A stretch of DNA of 55,878 nt, from NCBI RefSeq assembly GCF_000379125.1, contig NZ_KB900627.1, positions 715,748 to 771,625 on the forward strand, given 5' to 3'. Position numbers and translations under genes: made by a program. Source of the DNA: Methylosinus sp. LW4. Its GTDB lineage: Bacteria > Pseudomonadota > Alphaproteobacteria > Rhizobiales > Beijerinckiaceae. The notes under the pieces were generated by a model. That model was not told the origin of the DNA and ran no database searches. It saw only the letters and a program-made list of their open reading frames with translations. The first letter of the stretch is position 1. Each line of letters opens with the position of its first letter. Of the stretch, positions 17,803 through 26,573 are shown piece by piece.

Positions 17803-18257
17803 CACCAGCTCCGCTGGAGTGAGTTTGTTCCGCCCAAAGCGACCCGTTGGCCGAGGCTTGCAGGAACTGCATTCGACGCGTAACAGAATGCGTCAACCAG
17901 TGCCAGCAGCAGTTCGCCAACTGGCTCCCCCGAGCTTAATGGCAGCTTGCGCTCCGCACAAGGCGGAGGGGTGCCGGAAAGCGTCACCGGGACGCATGGT
18001 TGTAGGGCAGAGATGGGTCAGAGTTCCTCGTTCGCCGCCTCGAAAGGAGGTTGTGCCAGAAGCCGCCATTCGATCTGATACGACGCGTGCAGCAAAGGCC
18101 GGACAGAGAGAAAATCCGCTTTGTATAATCAGGCGACAAATGCCGCCCTTGGTTTTAGACCAAGCAACCGTTTTTCGTACGCTACGACTTGTAGCAGTAG
18201 GACGACGGGCCACCTTTCGACTTGACTACTGCTGCATCTTAGAACACAGCATAAAGG
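17803..18257. other. Intergenic region with dispersed repeat copy 4
   Basis: 455 bp between divergent genes. It contains a diverged repeat copy at 18016-18073. Several overlapping frames exist on both strands but none shows convincing protein character. The promoter of the two-gene cassette should lie here. Confidence 0.5.
18016..18073 (-). repeat. Dispersed short repeat, diverged copy 4
   Basis: ggtcagagttcctcgttcgc then cgcctcgaaaggaggttgtg and ccagaagccgccattcga, following the same order of landmarks as the other copies with several substitutions. Confidence 0.6.
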
Positions 18258-19001
18258 GTGCGCCGAGCATCTCTCATCTCCTTAGTCCTTCTACTCACCA
18301 GTTGCGGTCCGGGCGACAAGACGGTGTTTAGCTCGCGCGCGTCCCCAGACGGATCTCTGGTCGCGGAGAACGTGATGTTAGGCGACGGCGAGACGGGGGG
18401 CCAGCTTGTGATCCGTGCGAGAGATGGGACCGAGCGGCACTTCGATTTCGCCGATACCGCGCCGAACCTCTTTCTGAGATGGATTGACGACCAGCAACTG
18501 GAAGTCTGGAGCGAAAGGCAGAAGCTGGACTTCGGAAAGAATCCGAGCCTAGGCGATGTTCGAATTGTTCCGAAATCATATGAATTCCCGCAAGATGGCG
18601 CGAACGCATATAGTCGTCTTGGTCTCAACACGCGAAGTGTAGCCGTACCCAGCGGGAAAGTCGTCGTAACATTTGCTAACCAGACAAAGGTGGCGGCGCG
18701 CCTCTGCGTCCTCACGATCGGCACGGCTCCAGACCCCGCCTACGACACAGCAAACGTTGAGATAACCGCTTTCGTCAACCCGGTCTGCAACCGCGCCCGG
18801 CCCTGCGCCGCCATCTCTACACGTTTCACCCTTGAGGACGAGCATCGCACGACCCCTCAGGTGACGTTGACTTCGGCGACAGTCTCGGAAATACCGTCCT
18901 ACAACCGTCTCCCGACTGGTGCCGACGGGACCTCGATTAGGGGCAATTTCTCGAGACGGCGGCGGCGACCCTGGTCGACAATCTCATGGGCGACTTCGTA
19001 A
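18258..19001 (+). CDS. Putative lipoprotein of unknown function
   Basis: 247-aa protein starting at GTG 18258, with a lipoprotein signal (LVLLLTSC, Cys16) and a mature part that opens SRASPDGSLVAENVMLGDG, a pattern seen in DUF5412-like periplasmic proteins. Up to about residue 200 it reads as a plausible protein. The last 30 residues (RRRRRPWSTISW) do not: in another frame, 18950-19138 reads ETAAATLVDNLMGDFVTL..., which looks more natural and ends in a stop at 19138. A frameshift near 18850-18950 is possible but I could not place it. No function can be assigned. Confidence 0.6.
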   Translation: MRRASLISLVLLLTSCGPGDKTVFSSRASPDGSLVAENVMLGDGETGGQLVIRARDGTERHFDFADTAPNLFLRWIDDQQLEVWSERQKLDFGKNPSLGDVRIVPKSYEFPQDGANAYSRLGLNTRSVAVPSGKVVVTFANQTKVAARLCVLTIGTAPDPAYDTANVEITAFVNPVCNRARPCAAISTRFTLEDEHRTTPQVTLTSATVSEIPSYNRLPTGADGTSIRGNFSRRRRRPWSTISWATS

Positions 19002-19403
19002 CGCTCGACTTCTCGCGGAATTTTTTTGACGAAGTGATCAGGTACACTCTACCGCTCTCTACCGCCGTAGAGCCGATAGGCCAATTTCAGGTCTGCTTGG
19101 GCAACGCCGACATACTCTGGATTCGGCACGGGCCCTGACGCTCATAGACATGTCCGAAACGGGATGGAGGTGCTGCGTCCTTGTCGCGATCAAAGCTTGG
19201 TACGAAAGGTGGAGTCTGTCGCGGCTCGACCCGACCCATCGAAACGGCACTAATGGGTCAAAATGTCCGCTCGCCCACAGCCTTTTGCACGAGATGAAGC
19301 GATCAGGCTGAACATTTTAACGTGCCCAACGCGACATCTGGCTTGAGCTTTTATGACGGGAAGTTACACTCCGCTAGTGACATTCGAAGCAGAATGAGCC
19401 CCC
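19002..19403. other. Intergenic, may include frameshifted tail of lipoprotein
   Basis: 402 bp. The part up to 19138 is open in an alternative frame with protein-like composition (see the lipoprotein gene). Beyond that I see nothing recognisable. Confidence 0.4.
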
Positions 19404-19799
19404 ATGGCATATGTGCACGCCCCCAACAGTCTAGTGAGAGTGTTTGACCCGGATACCGGTCATTGCCTCCGACAGGAAATAAGGGACATTCCCTTTCCTG
19501 CGAGACAATACGAGCTTCGACTGGATTCTGACAACCACCGATCCCCGACGTTTGTTCTGCGAGGATATTGGCGAGGGATACCAGAAAAGCAATTATTTGA
19601 GATCTATTTTCCTTTCCAAAATATTGAAAAATCTTACAAAACAGCCTTGTATCTCAGATCTGACCACAGACCATCTTTCGAGTGGTTTAAAGAAGTGATA
19701 ATCCCCGAGTTTCGCGAAGCGATTCTCTGTATCCTAAGTTATCTTGACGCAGAAAGAGAGAAAAGGCGCATACCGACAATCCTTACCTTCGAAGTTTGA
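19404..19799 (+). CDS. Uncharacterised 131-aa protein
   Basis: Soluble, charged protein with no signal peptide and no family I recognise. It has a beta-like N-terminal half (LVRVFDPDTGHCLRQEIRDI) and a helical C-terminus (WFKEVIIPEFREAILCILSYLDAEREKRR). Composition is AT-richer than the surroundings, like the HExxH cassette. It stands alone between the lipoprotein and LprI-like genes. Length, composition and sensible residue use make it likely to be a real gene. Confidence 0.6.
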   Translation: MAYVHAPNSLVRVFDPDTGHCLRQEIRDIPFPARQYELRLDSDNHRSPTFVLRGYWRGIPEKQLFEIYFPFQNIEKSYKTALYLRSDHRPSFEWFKEVIIPEFREAILCILSYLDAEREKRRIPTILTFEV

Positions 19800-19828
19800 G
19801 TTTTGATATCACCCTGATATAACATGGC

Positions 19829-19906
19829 CCGACATGGCGGAGCATAGAGTTGCGACACGTTAAGGACTAATATCCATCCTACTTCCGCGAAATGTCGCCA
19901 TGTCGG
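19829..19906. repeat. Inverted repeat upstream of LprI-like gene
   Basis: ccgacatggcg (19829-19839) and cgccatgtcgg (19896-19906) form a perfect 11-bp inverted repeat with a 56-bp spacer. It lies 40-120 bp before the next start codon and could be a paired operator. Confidence 0.5.
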
Positions 19907-19947
19907 CTTAACACAGACTCACTCGTCTTCCGTGGCAAAGGACGACC

Positions 19948-21002
19948 ATGGACCGGGCCATATTATCAGGTCTTTTATCGACGCTCTTTTTCGTGGTGGC
20001 CTTTCCCTCCTGCGCCATGGCCGCCAGCTTCGATTGCGCCCAGGCGACGACGATGCGCGAGAAGCTGATCTGCCGCGACCGAAGCTTATCTGATCTCGAT
20101 ACACGCCTCGCCCGGCTCTACAGGGAGCGGCGTGGCTTGCTCAGTCGCAACGGAGCCGAACAGCTTCGACTTTCGCAGGCGAGCTGGATTGGATTCATCG
20201 ATATCATCTGTCCATCGAACCCTCCTGAGCATGCATTCAGATCACGACCGCAAGTACAATGCCTGGACGCTCGATATCGTGAGCGTCTCGACCAGCTCTC
20301 GGAAGTGGGACGGAAGCTCGGCCCTTTCGTTATCAATCGCATCGATCATTATGCTGCCTATCTGCGCCTGCCACGGATGATACCGGGGGTATGCCCGGAT
20401 TTTACATTCGGCATATCGCCTACCCACAGATTGACAATCTTGAGACTTCCTTAGCTGTCTCCTGGAACAAGAGGGTAAAGGAGACGATCGAACTGAGGGA
20501 GGACGATTTATGCAATGACGGCGGGGCTGACTGTAACATAGACTATCGGATCGACTATGCTAGCGACGAACTGATCAGCACCGCTTGGCTCTATGATAGA
20601 TATGAGCACGGCGCGGCCCACGGAACATTCTGGAGCAATGTCGATAATATCTTATTTCGTGCAGAGCTGCGTGAGTTAAGAACTTCCGATCTTTTCGGAC
20701 CGGACGAACGGTGGTTCACCGAATTTCAGCGGCTCGTGTGGAACGAACTGCGTAAGCAGCGATGGAGCCCACCCGACGATGCCAATGGCGAGGCCAAGGC
20801 GGACCTCCTCGCGGCGAGCCTTCAACCTACAAAATGGGCCTTGAGCGCGAACGGAATTCGCATCGATTTCAATGCGTATGAAGGCGGCTGCTACGCTTGT
20901 ACCCCTCGTGAACCTGTTGAATTATCTTGGGCAGAACTCGAACAACTTCGCTCGCCGGATTCTATTTTGCGCGAACTCCGCAAGGAGCGTGATAACCGAT
21001 AG
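19948..21002 (+). pseudogene. LprI-like (DUF1311)/DUF3298 protein, broken by frameshift
   Basis: Two adjoining frames appear to be one gene. The first (19948-20454) has a signal peptide ending in CAMAAS and an LprI/DUF1311 region (SFDCAQATTMREKLICRDRSLSDLD), known from lysozyme-inhibitor lipoproteins. The second (20391-21002) carries a DUF3298/RsiV-like domain (IDYASDELISTAWLYDRYEHGAAHGTF). The switch falls at about 20384-20391, where a run of five G (accgggggtatg) invites slippage or a one-base indel. The start ATG 19948 has AAAGGA upstream. The second half could also be translated from its own ATG, so two separate proteins cannot be excluded. A sequencing error is a third option. Confidence 0.65.
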
Positions 21003-21099
21003 AAACATTGTAGCGCCCGCCACTTTGCAGAAAGGAGTACTTTGAAGGCCGCGCTCGAACAAACGACGACGCCAACGTCGCCGTCGGAGCTCTCTTCGT

Positions 21100-21164
21100 A
21101 GGGGTTCTGCTTTACCGGCCCCAACGGCCAAGGGGCGCCAAAAGCTGTCATCGGCACTGGCCGG
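21100..21164 (-). repeat. Dispersed short repeat, diverged copy 6
   Basis: Shares aacggccaaggggcgcca and a following gctgtcat with copies 1 and 2; the upstream half is diverged. Confidence 0.5.
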
Positions 21165-21192
21165 TGAGGTCGACCTCTAATATCGTCAGGGC

Positions 21193-21747
21193 ATGGGAAC
21201 TGATCCATTTCGACCGTTAGAGACGACCCGCCTCCTTTTGCGCTGCGTCGTTGCCGACGACGCCGTAGCGACGGCCATGATGATGACGCCGGAAGTCAGC
21301 CGATGGGTGGCTTATTGGCCCGTCCCTTTCACCTACGAAATGGCGGTTGCTCGTATCGAGGCCGCCCGCGAATGGGCTCGCAGGGGCGACGCGCTGCCGT
21401 TCGCCGTGACCGACAAAGCAGCCAACGGCGACCTAATCGGGTGGGTGATGATCTACCGAGACGAAGAGAATCGTCGGCGCGGATCTCTCGGCTATTGGTT
21501 TGGCGAGAAGCACCATGGCAAGGGCTACATGAGGGAACTTGCACCTATAGCGTTGGCGGCAGGTTTCGACCTGCTCGATCTCGACGTGATCGAGGCCGCC
21601 GCGCAACCGGAAAATGCAGCGTCGATTGCCGTCATGAAGGCTTGTGGAATGAAGCCGACTGGGGAAGGGATGGTCTACGCACCCGCCCGGGAGCGCCATG
21701 AACTTTGCCACTTCTATGAGGTTCAGCGTCCTCGCGCCCTGGCTTGA
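21193..21747 (+). CDS. GNAT-family N-acetyltransferase, RimJ/RimL type
   Basis: 184-aa acetyltransferase likely to acetylate the N-terminus of a protein or a small amine using acetyl-CoA. The fold is visible as TTRLLLRCVVADDA, IGWVMIYRDEENRRRGSLGYWFGEKHHGKGYMRE (acetyl-CoA-binding motif A region) and VIEAAAQPENAASIAVMKACGM, the usual C-terminal motif. Length matches the RimJ/RimL subgroup. It stands alone with a repeat on each side, so neighbours do not indicate a substrate. Confidence 0.9.
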   Translation: MGTDPFRPLETTRLLLRCVVADDAVATAMMMTPEVSRWVAYWPVPFTYEMAVARIEAAREWARRGDALPFAVTDKAANGDLIGWVMIYRDEENRRRGSLGYWFGEKHHGKGYMRELAPIALAAGFDLLDLDVIEAAAQPENAASIAVMKACGMKPTGEGMVYAPARERHELCHFYEVQRPRALA

Positions 21748-21831
21748 AAGTCCGCCAGCCTTTTTTCCCTGAAATTCGGGCCTCGTGCTCCGAACAACGT
21801 CTACGGGTCATCAAAGAGCAATGTCCCTTCG

Positions 21832-21891
21832 GGTCATAGTTCGCCGCTCGCCGTCTCGAAACGGCGAGGTCGCGCCATAAGCCGTCATTCG
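21832..21891 (-). repeat. Dispersed short repeat, copy 3
   Basis: Contains a near-perfect palindrome, cgccgtctcgaaacggcg, at 21849-21866, followed by gcgccataagccgtcattcg, matching copy 2 at its end. This copy shows the hairpin potential of the family best. Confidence 0.65.
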
Positions 21892-21962
21892 GTGCCCCTT
21901 GCTCTTTACAGAACCTCGAGAAGTCGCGCGATCGCTCTGGCGTGGTTGGGCCATGGGGGCTT

Positions 21963-22202
21963 TCAAAGAACCAATGCCTCGACGCCCTTGTTCGCCTTCG
22001 GCACGGCATCGGCCGCCAACGCCGGGATGTTCATGCCCTCGACGCGAATCACCTGCACATCCGTGATGCCGATGAAGCCGAGGATTAGCCGCAGGTAAGG
22101 CTCGACGAAATCCCATGAACGCCAGCGCCCGTCCGTGAAGACGCCGCCTGAGGCCAGGATCAGAATGGCCTTTTTGTTCTTCGCCAGACCGAGCGCTCCG
22201 CC
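21963..22202 (-). pseudogene. azoR: FMN-dependent azoreductase, C-terminal part (split by IS21)
   Basis: C-terminal 79 codons of an AcpD/AzoR-type flavodoxin-fold quinone/azo reductase: GGALGLAKNKKAILILASGGVF, then FVEPYLRLILGFIGITDVQVIRVEGM, a family hallmark. The N-terminal part is at 24546-24917. Removing the IS21 element at 22203-24545 and one copy of the flanking GCC restores the frame TFQYAEG-GALGLAK. The gene is therefore inactivated by the insertion. Confidence 0.85.
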
Positions 22203-22348
22203 TGTGAGTGCCGGGCGTAAACTCCCCAAATGTGCCGATTGAAAATTCCCCAGTTTTCGTGACGCCGGGCCTTCCAGGGCATGCCCTGGAAGGCCCGGCG
22301 ACGCGCCAATTCGCCGATGCTGCTCCCCTCGGCGGGAGGGAGGGCGCG

Positions 22349-23614
22349 GTGATCAAACTCGGGGAAATTGTCATGATCCTGGAACTACATCGTCAGGGCG
22401 TCTCGGTGTCCGCCATTGCGCGCCAGCTCGGAATCGACCGGAAGACCGTCCGCAAGCACATCGCCGCGGGGCTGGCGGCGCCCAGCTACAAAGCCAGACC
22501 GCCGCGCGAGCGCGCGATCGCGTCCTTCGAGGCCTATCTGCGGGAGCGCCTCGCCGCCTATCCGGCCTTGAGCGGCCGTCGGCTGTGGCGGGAGATTAAG
22601 GGGCATGGATATGCCGGCGGCTATACCGCTGTCACCGACCTGCTGCGTGAGCTTCGCCCGCCGCGTCCCAAAGGCTTCGAGGTCCGCTTCGAAACCCCGC
22701 CTGGAGAGCAGGCGCAGGTCGACTTCGCCCGCTTCGACCTCGAGTTCCTCGACGCGCCCGGCGTCAAGCGCATCGTCTGGCTCTTTTCCATGGTCCTCGG
22801 CCATTCCCGCTTCATCTGGGCGCGCTTCGTCCTGCATCAGGACATGCAGAGCGTCCTGCGCTGCCACATGGCCGCCTTCGAGGCGCTCGGCGGCGTTCCC
22901 CGCGAAATCCTCTACGACCGCATGAAGACCGCTGTCATCGGCGAAGACCCGGACGGTCTCGTCGTCTACAATCGCACGCTACTCGATCTCGCCCGCCATT
23001 ACGGTTTCCGGCCGCGCGCCTGCAAAGCCTATCGCGCGAAAACGAAGGGGAAGGTCGAGCGGCCGTTCCGCTATATCCGCGAGGATTTTTTCCTCGGCGG
23101 CTCCTTCCGCGATCTCGACGATCTGAATGCTCAGCTCCGGAACTGGCTCGATACGATCGCCAATCCGCGCGTCCATGCCACGACGAAGCGCGTCGTCGAC
23201 GAGGCCTTCGCCGAAGAGAAGGCGGCGCTCGAAGCTTTGCCTGCCATGGCTTATCAGGCGGTGCTGCGGCTCGAACGACGCGCCTCGCATGAAGGCATGG
23301 TCAGCGTCGGCGGCAATCTCTACAGCGTGCCGGACACCACGCGGCGGCGCGTCCTCGACGTCCATGTCTTCGCCGACGCGATCCGCATCTTCGAGGACGG
23401 CGAGCTGATCGCCACACATGCGCCGCTCGAAAGCCGCGGCGAGAAGTGTCTCGATCCGGCGCATCGCCGAACGCCGTCGCCAGCGCCGGGCCGACGCCCG
23501 CCCGAAGAGCCGCAGCCCGTGTTGCGGCGTGCCGGCGATCATGCCGCGCGGCGCCCTCTGGCCTTCTATGACGCGGTGGGCCGCCGCCTGGCCGCGCAGG
23601 GAGGCTCACGATGA
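22349..23614 (+). CDS. istA: IS21-family transposase IstA
   Basis: 421-aa DDE transposase. An N-terminal helix-turn-helix ([27 protein letters not shown]) is followed by the integrase core: [13 protein letters not shown] gives the first Asp, [11 protein letters not shown] the second, [15 protein letters not shown] the Glu. A C-terminal beta domain ([14 protein letters not shown]) is typical. I start it at GTG 22349 with a GGGAGGGAGGG upstream, rather than at an ATG near the IS tip. It overlaps istB by four bases (ATGA). Confidence 0.92.
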   Translation: MIKLGEIVMILELHRQGVSVSAIARQLGIDRKTVRKHIAAGLAAPSYKARPPRERAIASFEAYLRERLAAYPALSGRRLWREIKGHGYAGGYTAVTDLLRELRPPRPKGFEVRFETPPGEQAQVDFARFDLEFLDAPGVKRIVWLFSMVLGHSRFIWARFVLHQDMQSVLRCHMAAFEALGGVPREILYDRMKTAVIGEDPDGLVVYNRTLLDLARHYGFRPRACKAYRAKTKGKVERPFRYIREDFFLGGSFRDLDDLNAQLRNWLDTIANPRVHATTKRVVDEAFAEEKAALEALPAMAYQAVLRLERRASHEGMVSVGGNLYSVPDTTRRRVLDVHVFADAIRIFEDGELIATHAPLESRGEKCLDPAHRRTPSPAPGRRPPEEPQPVLRRAGDHAARRPLAFYDAVGRRLAAQGGSR

Positions 23615-24477
23615 ACGCCGCTCCCTCCGCGATCATCGACCGCGTCAAACGCAATCTCGTCGGCCTGAGGATGCCGCGCGCCCTCGAGATCCTCGACGTC
23701 ACCCTGCGCGCCGTCGAGCGCGGCGAAGCCACGGCGCTCGATGTCGTCGACATTCTCCTCGCCGAGGAACTCACCCTGCGTGAGAACCGCCGCGTCCGGA
23801 TGGCTCTTCAGATGGCGCGCCTCTCCGCCGTCAAAACGCTTGCCGGCTTCGACTTCTCCTTCCAGCCCTCGCTCGACAAGAGCCGCGTCATGGCGCTCGC
23901 CGAGTTGCAGTTCATCGACCGCGCCGAAGCCGTCCATCTCATCGGCCCGCCCGGCACGGGGAAAACCCATCTCGGCCTGGCGCTCGGCGTCGAAGCGGTC
24001 AAAGCCGGCCGCAGCGTCTACTTCGCCTCCCTCGCCGACATCATCGCGGTGCTCGCCAGAGCCGAGCGCGAGGGAACGCTGCGGGAGAAGATCCGCTACT
24101 TCTGCCGGTTCGCGCTGCTGATCGTCGACGAGATCGGCTATCTGCCGGTCACGCCGGGCGGCGGCAATCTGTTCTTCCAGCTCGTCAACGCCCGCTATGA
24201 GAAAGGCGCGATGATCCTCACCTCGAACCGCGGCTTCGCGGAATGGGGCGACATCTTCGGCGACGCCGTCGTCGCCACGGCGCTTCTCGACCGCCTCCTA
24301 CATCATGCCGTCGTCTTCCAAATCGAAGGCTCCAGCTATCGCCTGCGCGAGCACGCTGACCTCTTGCCCGAACATGTTCGGACAAAAGCCAGCATTCAGC
24401 CGGCGCCGATCCCGCCGACGCTCAGGCGCCGCGGACGACCGCCCAAAAACGGAGGAGCAGATCACATCGACGGCTGA
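23611..24477 (+). CDS. istB: IS21-family helper ATPase IstB
   Basis: 288-aa AAA+ ATPase, partner of the IstA encoded directly upstream. Walker [10 protein letters not shown] lies near residue 115 and the Walker B region [16 protein letters not shown] near residue 172. Translational coupling through the ATGA overlap is the standard istAB arrangement. It shares fold but not close sequence with the window-end IstB copies. A basic tail ([11 protein letters not shown]) ends the protein. Confidence 0.93.
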   Translation: MNAAPSAIIDRVKRNLVGLRMPRALEILDVTLRAVERGEATALDVVDILLAEELTLRENRRVRMALQMARLSAVKTLAGFDFSFQPSLDKSRVMALAELQFIDRAEAVHLIGPPGTGKTHLGLALGVEAVKAGRSVYFASLADIIAVLARAEREGTLREKIRYFCRFALLIVDEIGYLPVTPGGGNLFFQLVNARYEKGAMILTSNRGFAEWGDIFGDAVVATALLDRLLHHAVVFQIEGSSYRLREHADLLPEHVRTKASIQPAPIPPTLRRRGRPPKNGGADHIDG

Positions 24478-24545
24478 TCGCCACGCCCGCCAGACTGGGG
24501 AATTTTACTTCGGCGCTTCTGGGGAAATTAAAATCGGCATTTACA

Positions 24546-24917
24546 GCCTTCGGCATATTGGAACGTCCGGCCCGGCCGCACGACGAGGTCGATCCAGGCC
24601 TTCAGCGCGGATGGAATTCCAAAATTCCACATCGGCGTTGCGATAACCAGAAGGTCGGAGGCCAGAACCTCGTCGGTCAGTTCGTCCGATAGATGGGCAG
24701 CGTCCTTCAGCCTCTCCGCTTCGAGCGGGTCCCTCGTAGAGATGGCTCGGAGCGTGGTCCCGTCGAGATGCGGCAGGTGCTCGGCGGCGAGGTCCCGGCG
24801 GAGCAGTCCTACCGATGGATAGAGGCTGGTGAGCCGCGTGGCGAGCGCTTCGGCGACCGCCCGGCTCGCCGAATCCGTTTCTCTTGGGCTCACTTCGATC
24901 ATCAGAATTTGCTTCAT
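24546..24917 (-). pseudogene. azoR: FMN-dependent azoreductase, N-terminal part (split by IS21)
   Basis: First 124 codons of the AcpD/AzoR-type reductase whose end is at 21963-22202. It opens MKQILMIEVSPRETDSASR, the FMN-binding N-terminus, and includes LLVIATPMWNFGIPSALKAWIDLVVRPGRTFQYAEG cut at the IS boundary. In the interrupted frame a few IS-derived residues (CKCRF) precede a stop. It is four bases downstream of the SnoaL-like gene, so it was second in a two-gene operon divergent from hxlR. Confidence 0.88.
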
Positions 24918-24921
24918 GGCC

Positions 24922-25359
24922 TTACCTCCTTGCCTGCGCCGTCAAAGCGTTCCAGGCTGCGAGCGAGTCCATGTAGTCACGCCAGTGTGCGATCTTGTGG
25001 TTTTCGATCCTGATGATCGAGCAAAACCGGTTGTCGTATCGCGCGTCGGTCGCGAGGATCGTTCCGTGGACTTCGTATTCGATGACGATGACGCGGCCAT
25101 CATCGGTTTTGTGGACGATCAACTCGTTGGCGGACTGAAGCACGATGCTTTCGACATAACCGCGGAAGGCGGCCATCAGATCCGCCCGCCCTTTGATGAT
25201 GCGGGGCCAGCCCGGAACGTCGTAGCGCACCTCGTAGATGGTGTCGTTGGTGACGACGTCGAAAAAGTGCTTGCCCTCGACGAGGTCGCCAACTGCCCCC
25301 CGAACGAGGTCGAAATACGGGGCCGCGGGCTCGTAAGCGGCATATTTCAGGTCGGGCAT
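24922..25359 (-). CDS. SnoaL/NTF2-like protein
   Basis: 145-aa small alpha+beta-barrel protein of the NTF2/SnoaL superfamily, whose members act as isomerases, hydrolases or ligand-binding proteins. Typical segments are LVEGKHFFDVVTNDTIYEVRYDVPGWPRIIKGRADLMAAF and NRFCSIIRIENHKIAHWRDYMDSLAAW. I start it at ATG 25359 with AAGGAGA seven bases upstream; a longer frame from 25410 is unlikely. It heads an operon with the now broken azoreductase and is divergent from an HxlR regulator, a common arrangement for quinone or electrophile stress genes. The actual substrate is unknown. Confidence 0.87.
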   Translation of the reverse strand: MPDLKYAAYEPAAPYFDLVRGAVGDLVEGKHFFDVVTNDTIYEVRYDVPGWPRIIKGRADLMAAFRGYVESIVLQSANELIVHKTDDGRVIVIEYEVHGTILATDARYDNRFCSIIRIENHKIAHWRDYMDSLAAWNALTAQARR

Positions 25360-25414
25360 CTGGGTCTCTCCTTGCGCTTCGGAAAGTTGCTTATGGAATG
25401 AGAGCCACATATAA

Positions 25415-25427
25415 ATCAGAACCTGAT
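25415..25427. promoter_or_regulatory. Candidate HxlR operator
   Basis: ATCAG-aac-CTGAT is a perfect 5-3-5 palindrome in the 117-bp space between the divergent SnoaL-like and hxlR genes. Position and symmetry suit a dimeric winged-helix repressor; binding is inferred. Confidence 0.5.
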
Positions 25428-25476
25428 ATCGAAGAAGAAGGCACTTTTGTTTCAGCCACTAACACCGAGGTAACCC

Positions 25477-25872
25477 ATGAGGGAGCGGGGCAAGACCGTC
25501 CCATTGGACCCTGCCGCGATCTGCCGAAGCTCGGACCCCATGGCGGTGCGCGAGCTGCTGACGAAGATCGGTGACAAGTGGACGATCTTCGTCGTGCTAT
25601 CGCTCGACCTACTCGGTGGGCGGGCGCGGTTTTCCGAACTCGAACGCGCGATTCCGGGAATTTCGCAGCGGATGCTCTCCGCGACCCTGAAGAATCTCGA
25701 ACGCGACGGATTGGCGATCCGTGAGGTGTTTCCCGAGGTCCCTCCTCGGGTCGAGTATGAGATGACGGACCTCGGAAAGAGCCTGTTGCGGCCCACGCAA
25801 GGGCTGGTCGATTGGGCCAAGGAAAACTGGGAGCAAGTCAGGCAAGCGCAGTCAAAATACGACCAGCGATAG
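25477..25872 (+). CDS. HxlR-family transcriptional regulator
   Basis: 131-aa winged-helix regulator. The family core is clear: IGDKWTIFVVLSLDLLGGRARFSELERAIPGISQRMLSATLKNLERDGL followed by PPRVEYEMTDLG. A single cysteine before the core (AAICRSSDP) corresponds to the redox-sensing cysteine of HypR/YodB-type members, so it may sense quinones or disulfide stress. It is divergent from the SnoaL-azoreductase operon and probably represses it. The second HxlR gene at 34733-35110 has the same kind of target beside it. Confidence 0.92.
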   Translation: MRERGKTVPLDPAAICRSSDPMAVRELLTKIGDKWTIFVVLSLDLLGGRARFSELERAIPGISQRMLSATLKNLERDGLAIREVFPEVPPRVEYEMTDLGKSLLRPTQGLVDWAKENWEQVRQAQSKYDQR

Positions 25873-26125
25873 CATCTCGCGTCTCTGTGAAAGGGCGTCC
25901 GATGGACGAGTTTCGAACCGCGGTCGCTCGAGTGACCGCTTTTCTTGTTTTCGGGTTCGGATGTATTCGGAAGTGACAGGTTGGTTTAGCAGCCCGTTGA
26001 CGAAGTCGCGTCTGCCTGATTCCGTTTTGCGGCGAGATTCGGCCGGGGTGTATCGATGTCGATGCGGCGTGAGACGGGGATGCAGGGCGAGTTGATGGCC
26101 CCGTATGGGTGCCGCCGTGCTCTGC

Positions 26126-26509
26126 ATGAAGCCGCGTGGTCAGTTGACGCCGGCTCAGGCGGCGAAGGTAGCGGCTCTGAAAGACGCTTAACCGGACTTC
26201 GTGATTATGCGCGGACTCGCCATGCGCCTTCGCGGCATTCCTCGCAGCAAGAACGTCGAGGGGCTCGAAACCTGGCTGAACGATGTGCAGCACTCCGGGC
26301 CATTCGCCATCCAGCGTTTCGTCCGCACGTTGCGACGCGACATCGAAACCGTCAAGAATGGAGTGACGGAAGCTTGGAGCAACGGACAAACAGAAGGACA
26401 AATCAAACGGCTGAAAACTCTCAAGCGCTCGATGTATGGCCGCGCAGGAGCCGAACTCCTGCGCGCGCGGATGTTACCGCTTTCGTCAATGGTCGAGCAC
26501 GGAAAGTGA
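26126..26509 (+). pseudogene. ISL3-family transposase remnant (C-terminal)
   Basis: The frame reads KPRGQLTPAQAAKVAALKDA, an in-frame TAA at 26189, then FVIMRGLAMRLRGIPR and the signature WSNGQTEGQIKRLKTLKRSMYGRAG near the end. These are the last third of ISL3-type transposases. The rest of the gene and both termini are missing. It is a degraded insertion scar between hxlR and the TadG-like gene. Confidence 0.8.
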
Positions 26510-26573
26510 TGATGACCCGAATAGGGATCAAAGCTACGCTTACGCTTCACAAGCCGGAAGCGCTGACCTCTCC

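Larger units (their letters stand above)
22203..24545 (+). mobile_element. Complete IS21-family insertion sequence
   Basis: 2343-bp element bounded by imperfect inverted ends: left TGTGAGTGCCGGG..., right (reverse complement) TGTAAATGCCGAT.... Each end carries repeated ccccag-type units (for example gaaaattccccag at 22242-22254 and ctggggaatttt at 24494-24505). It encodes istA and istB with a 4-bp overlap. It interrupts an azoreductase gene, and the flanks share only GCC, a 3-bp apparent target duplication that is short for this family. It belongs to a different IS21 subgroup from the window-end copies. Confidence 0.88.
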
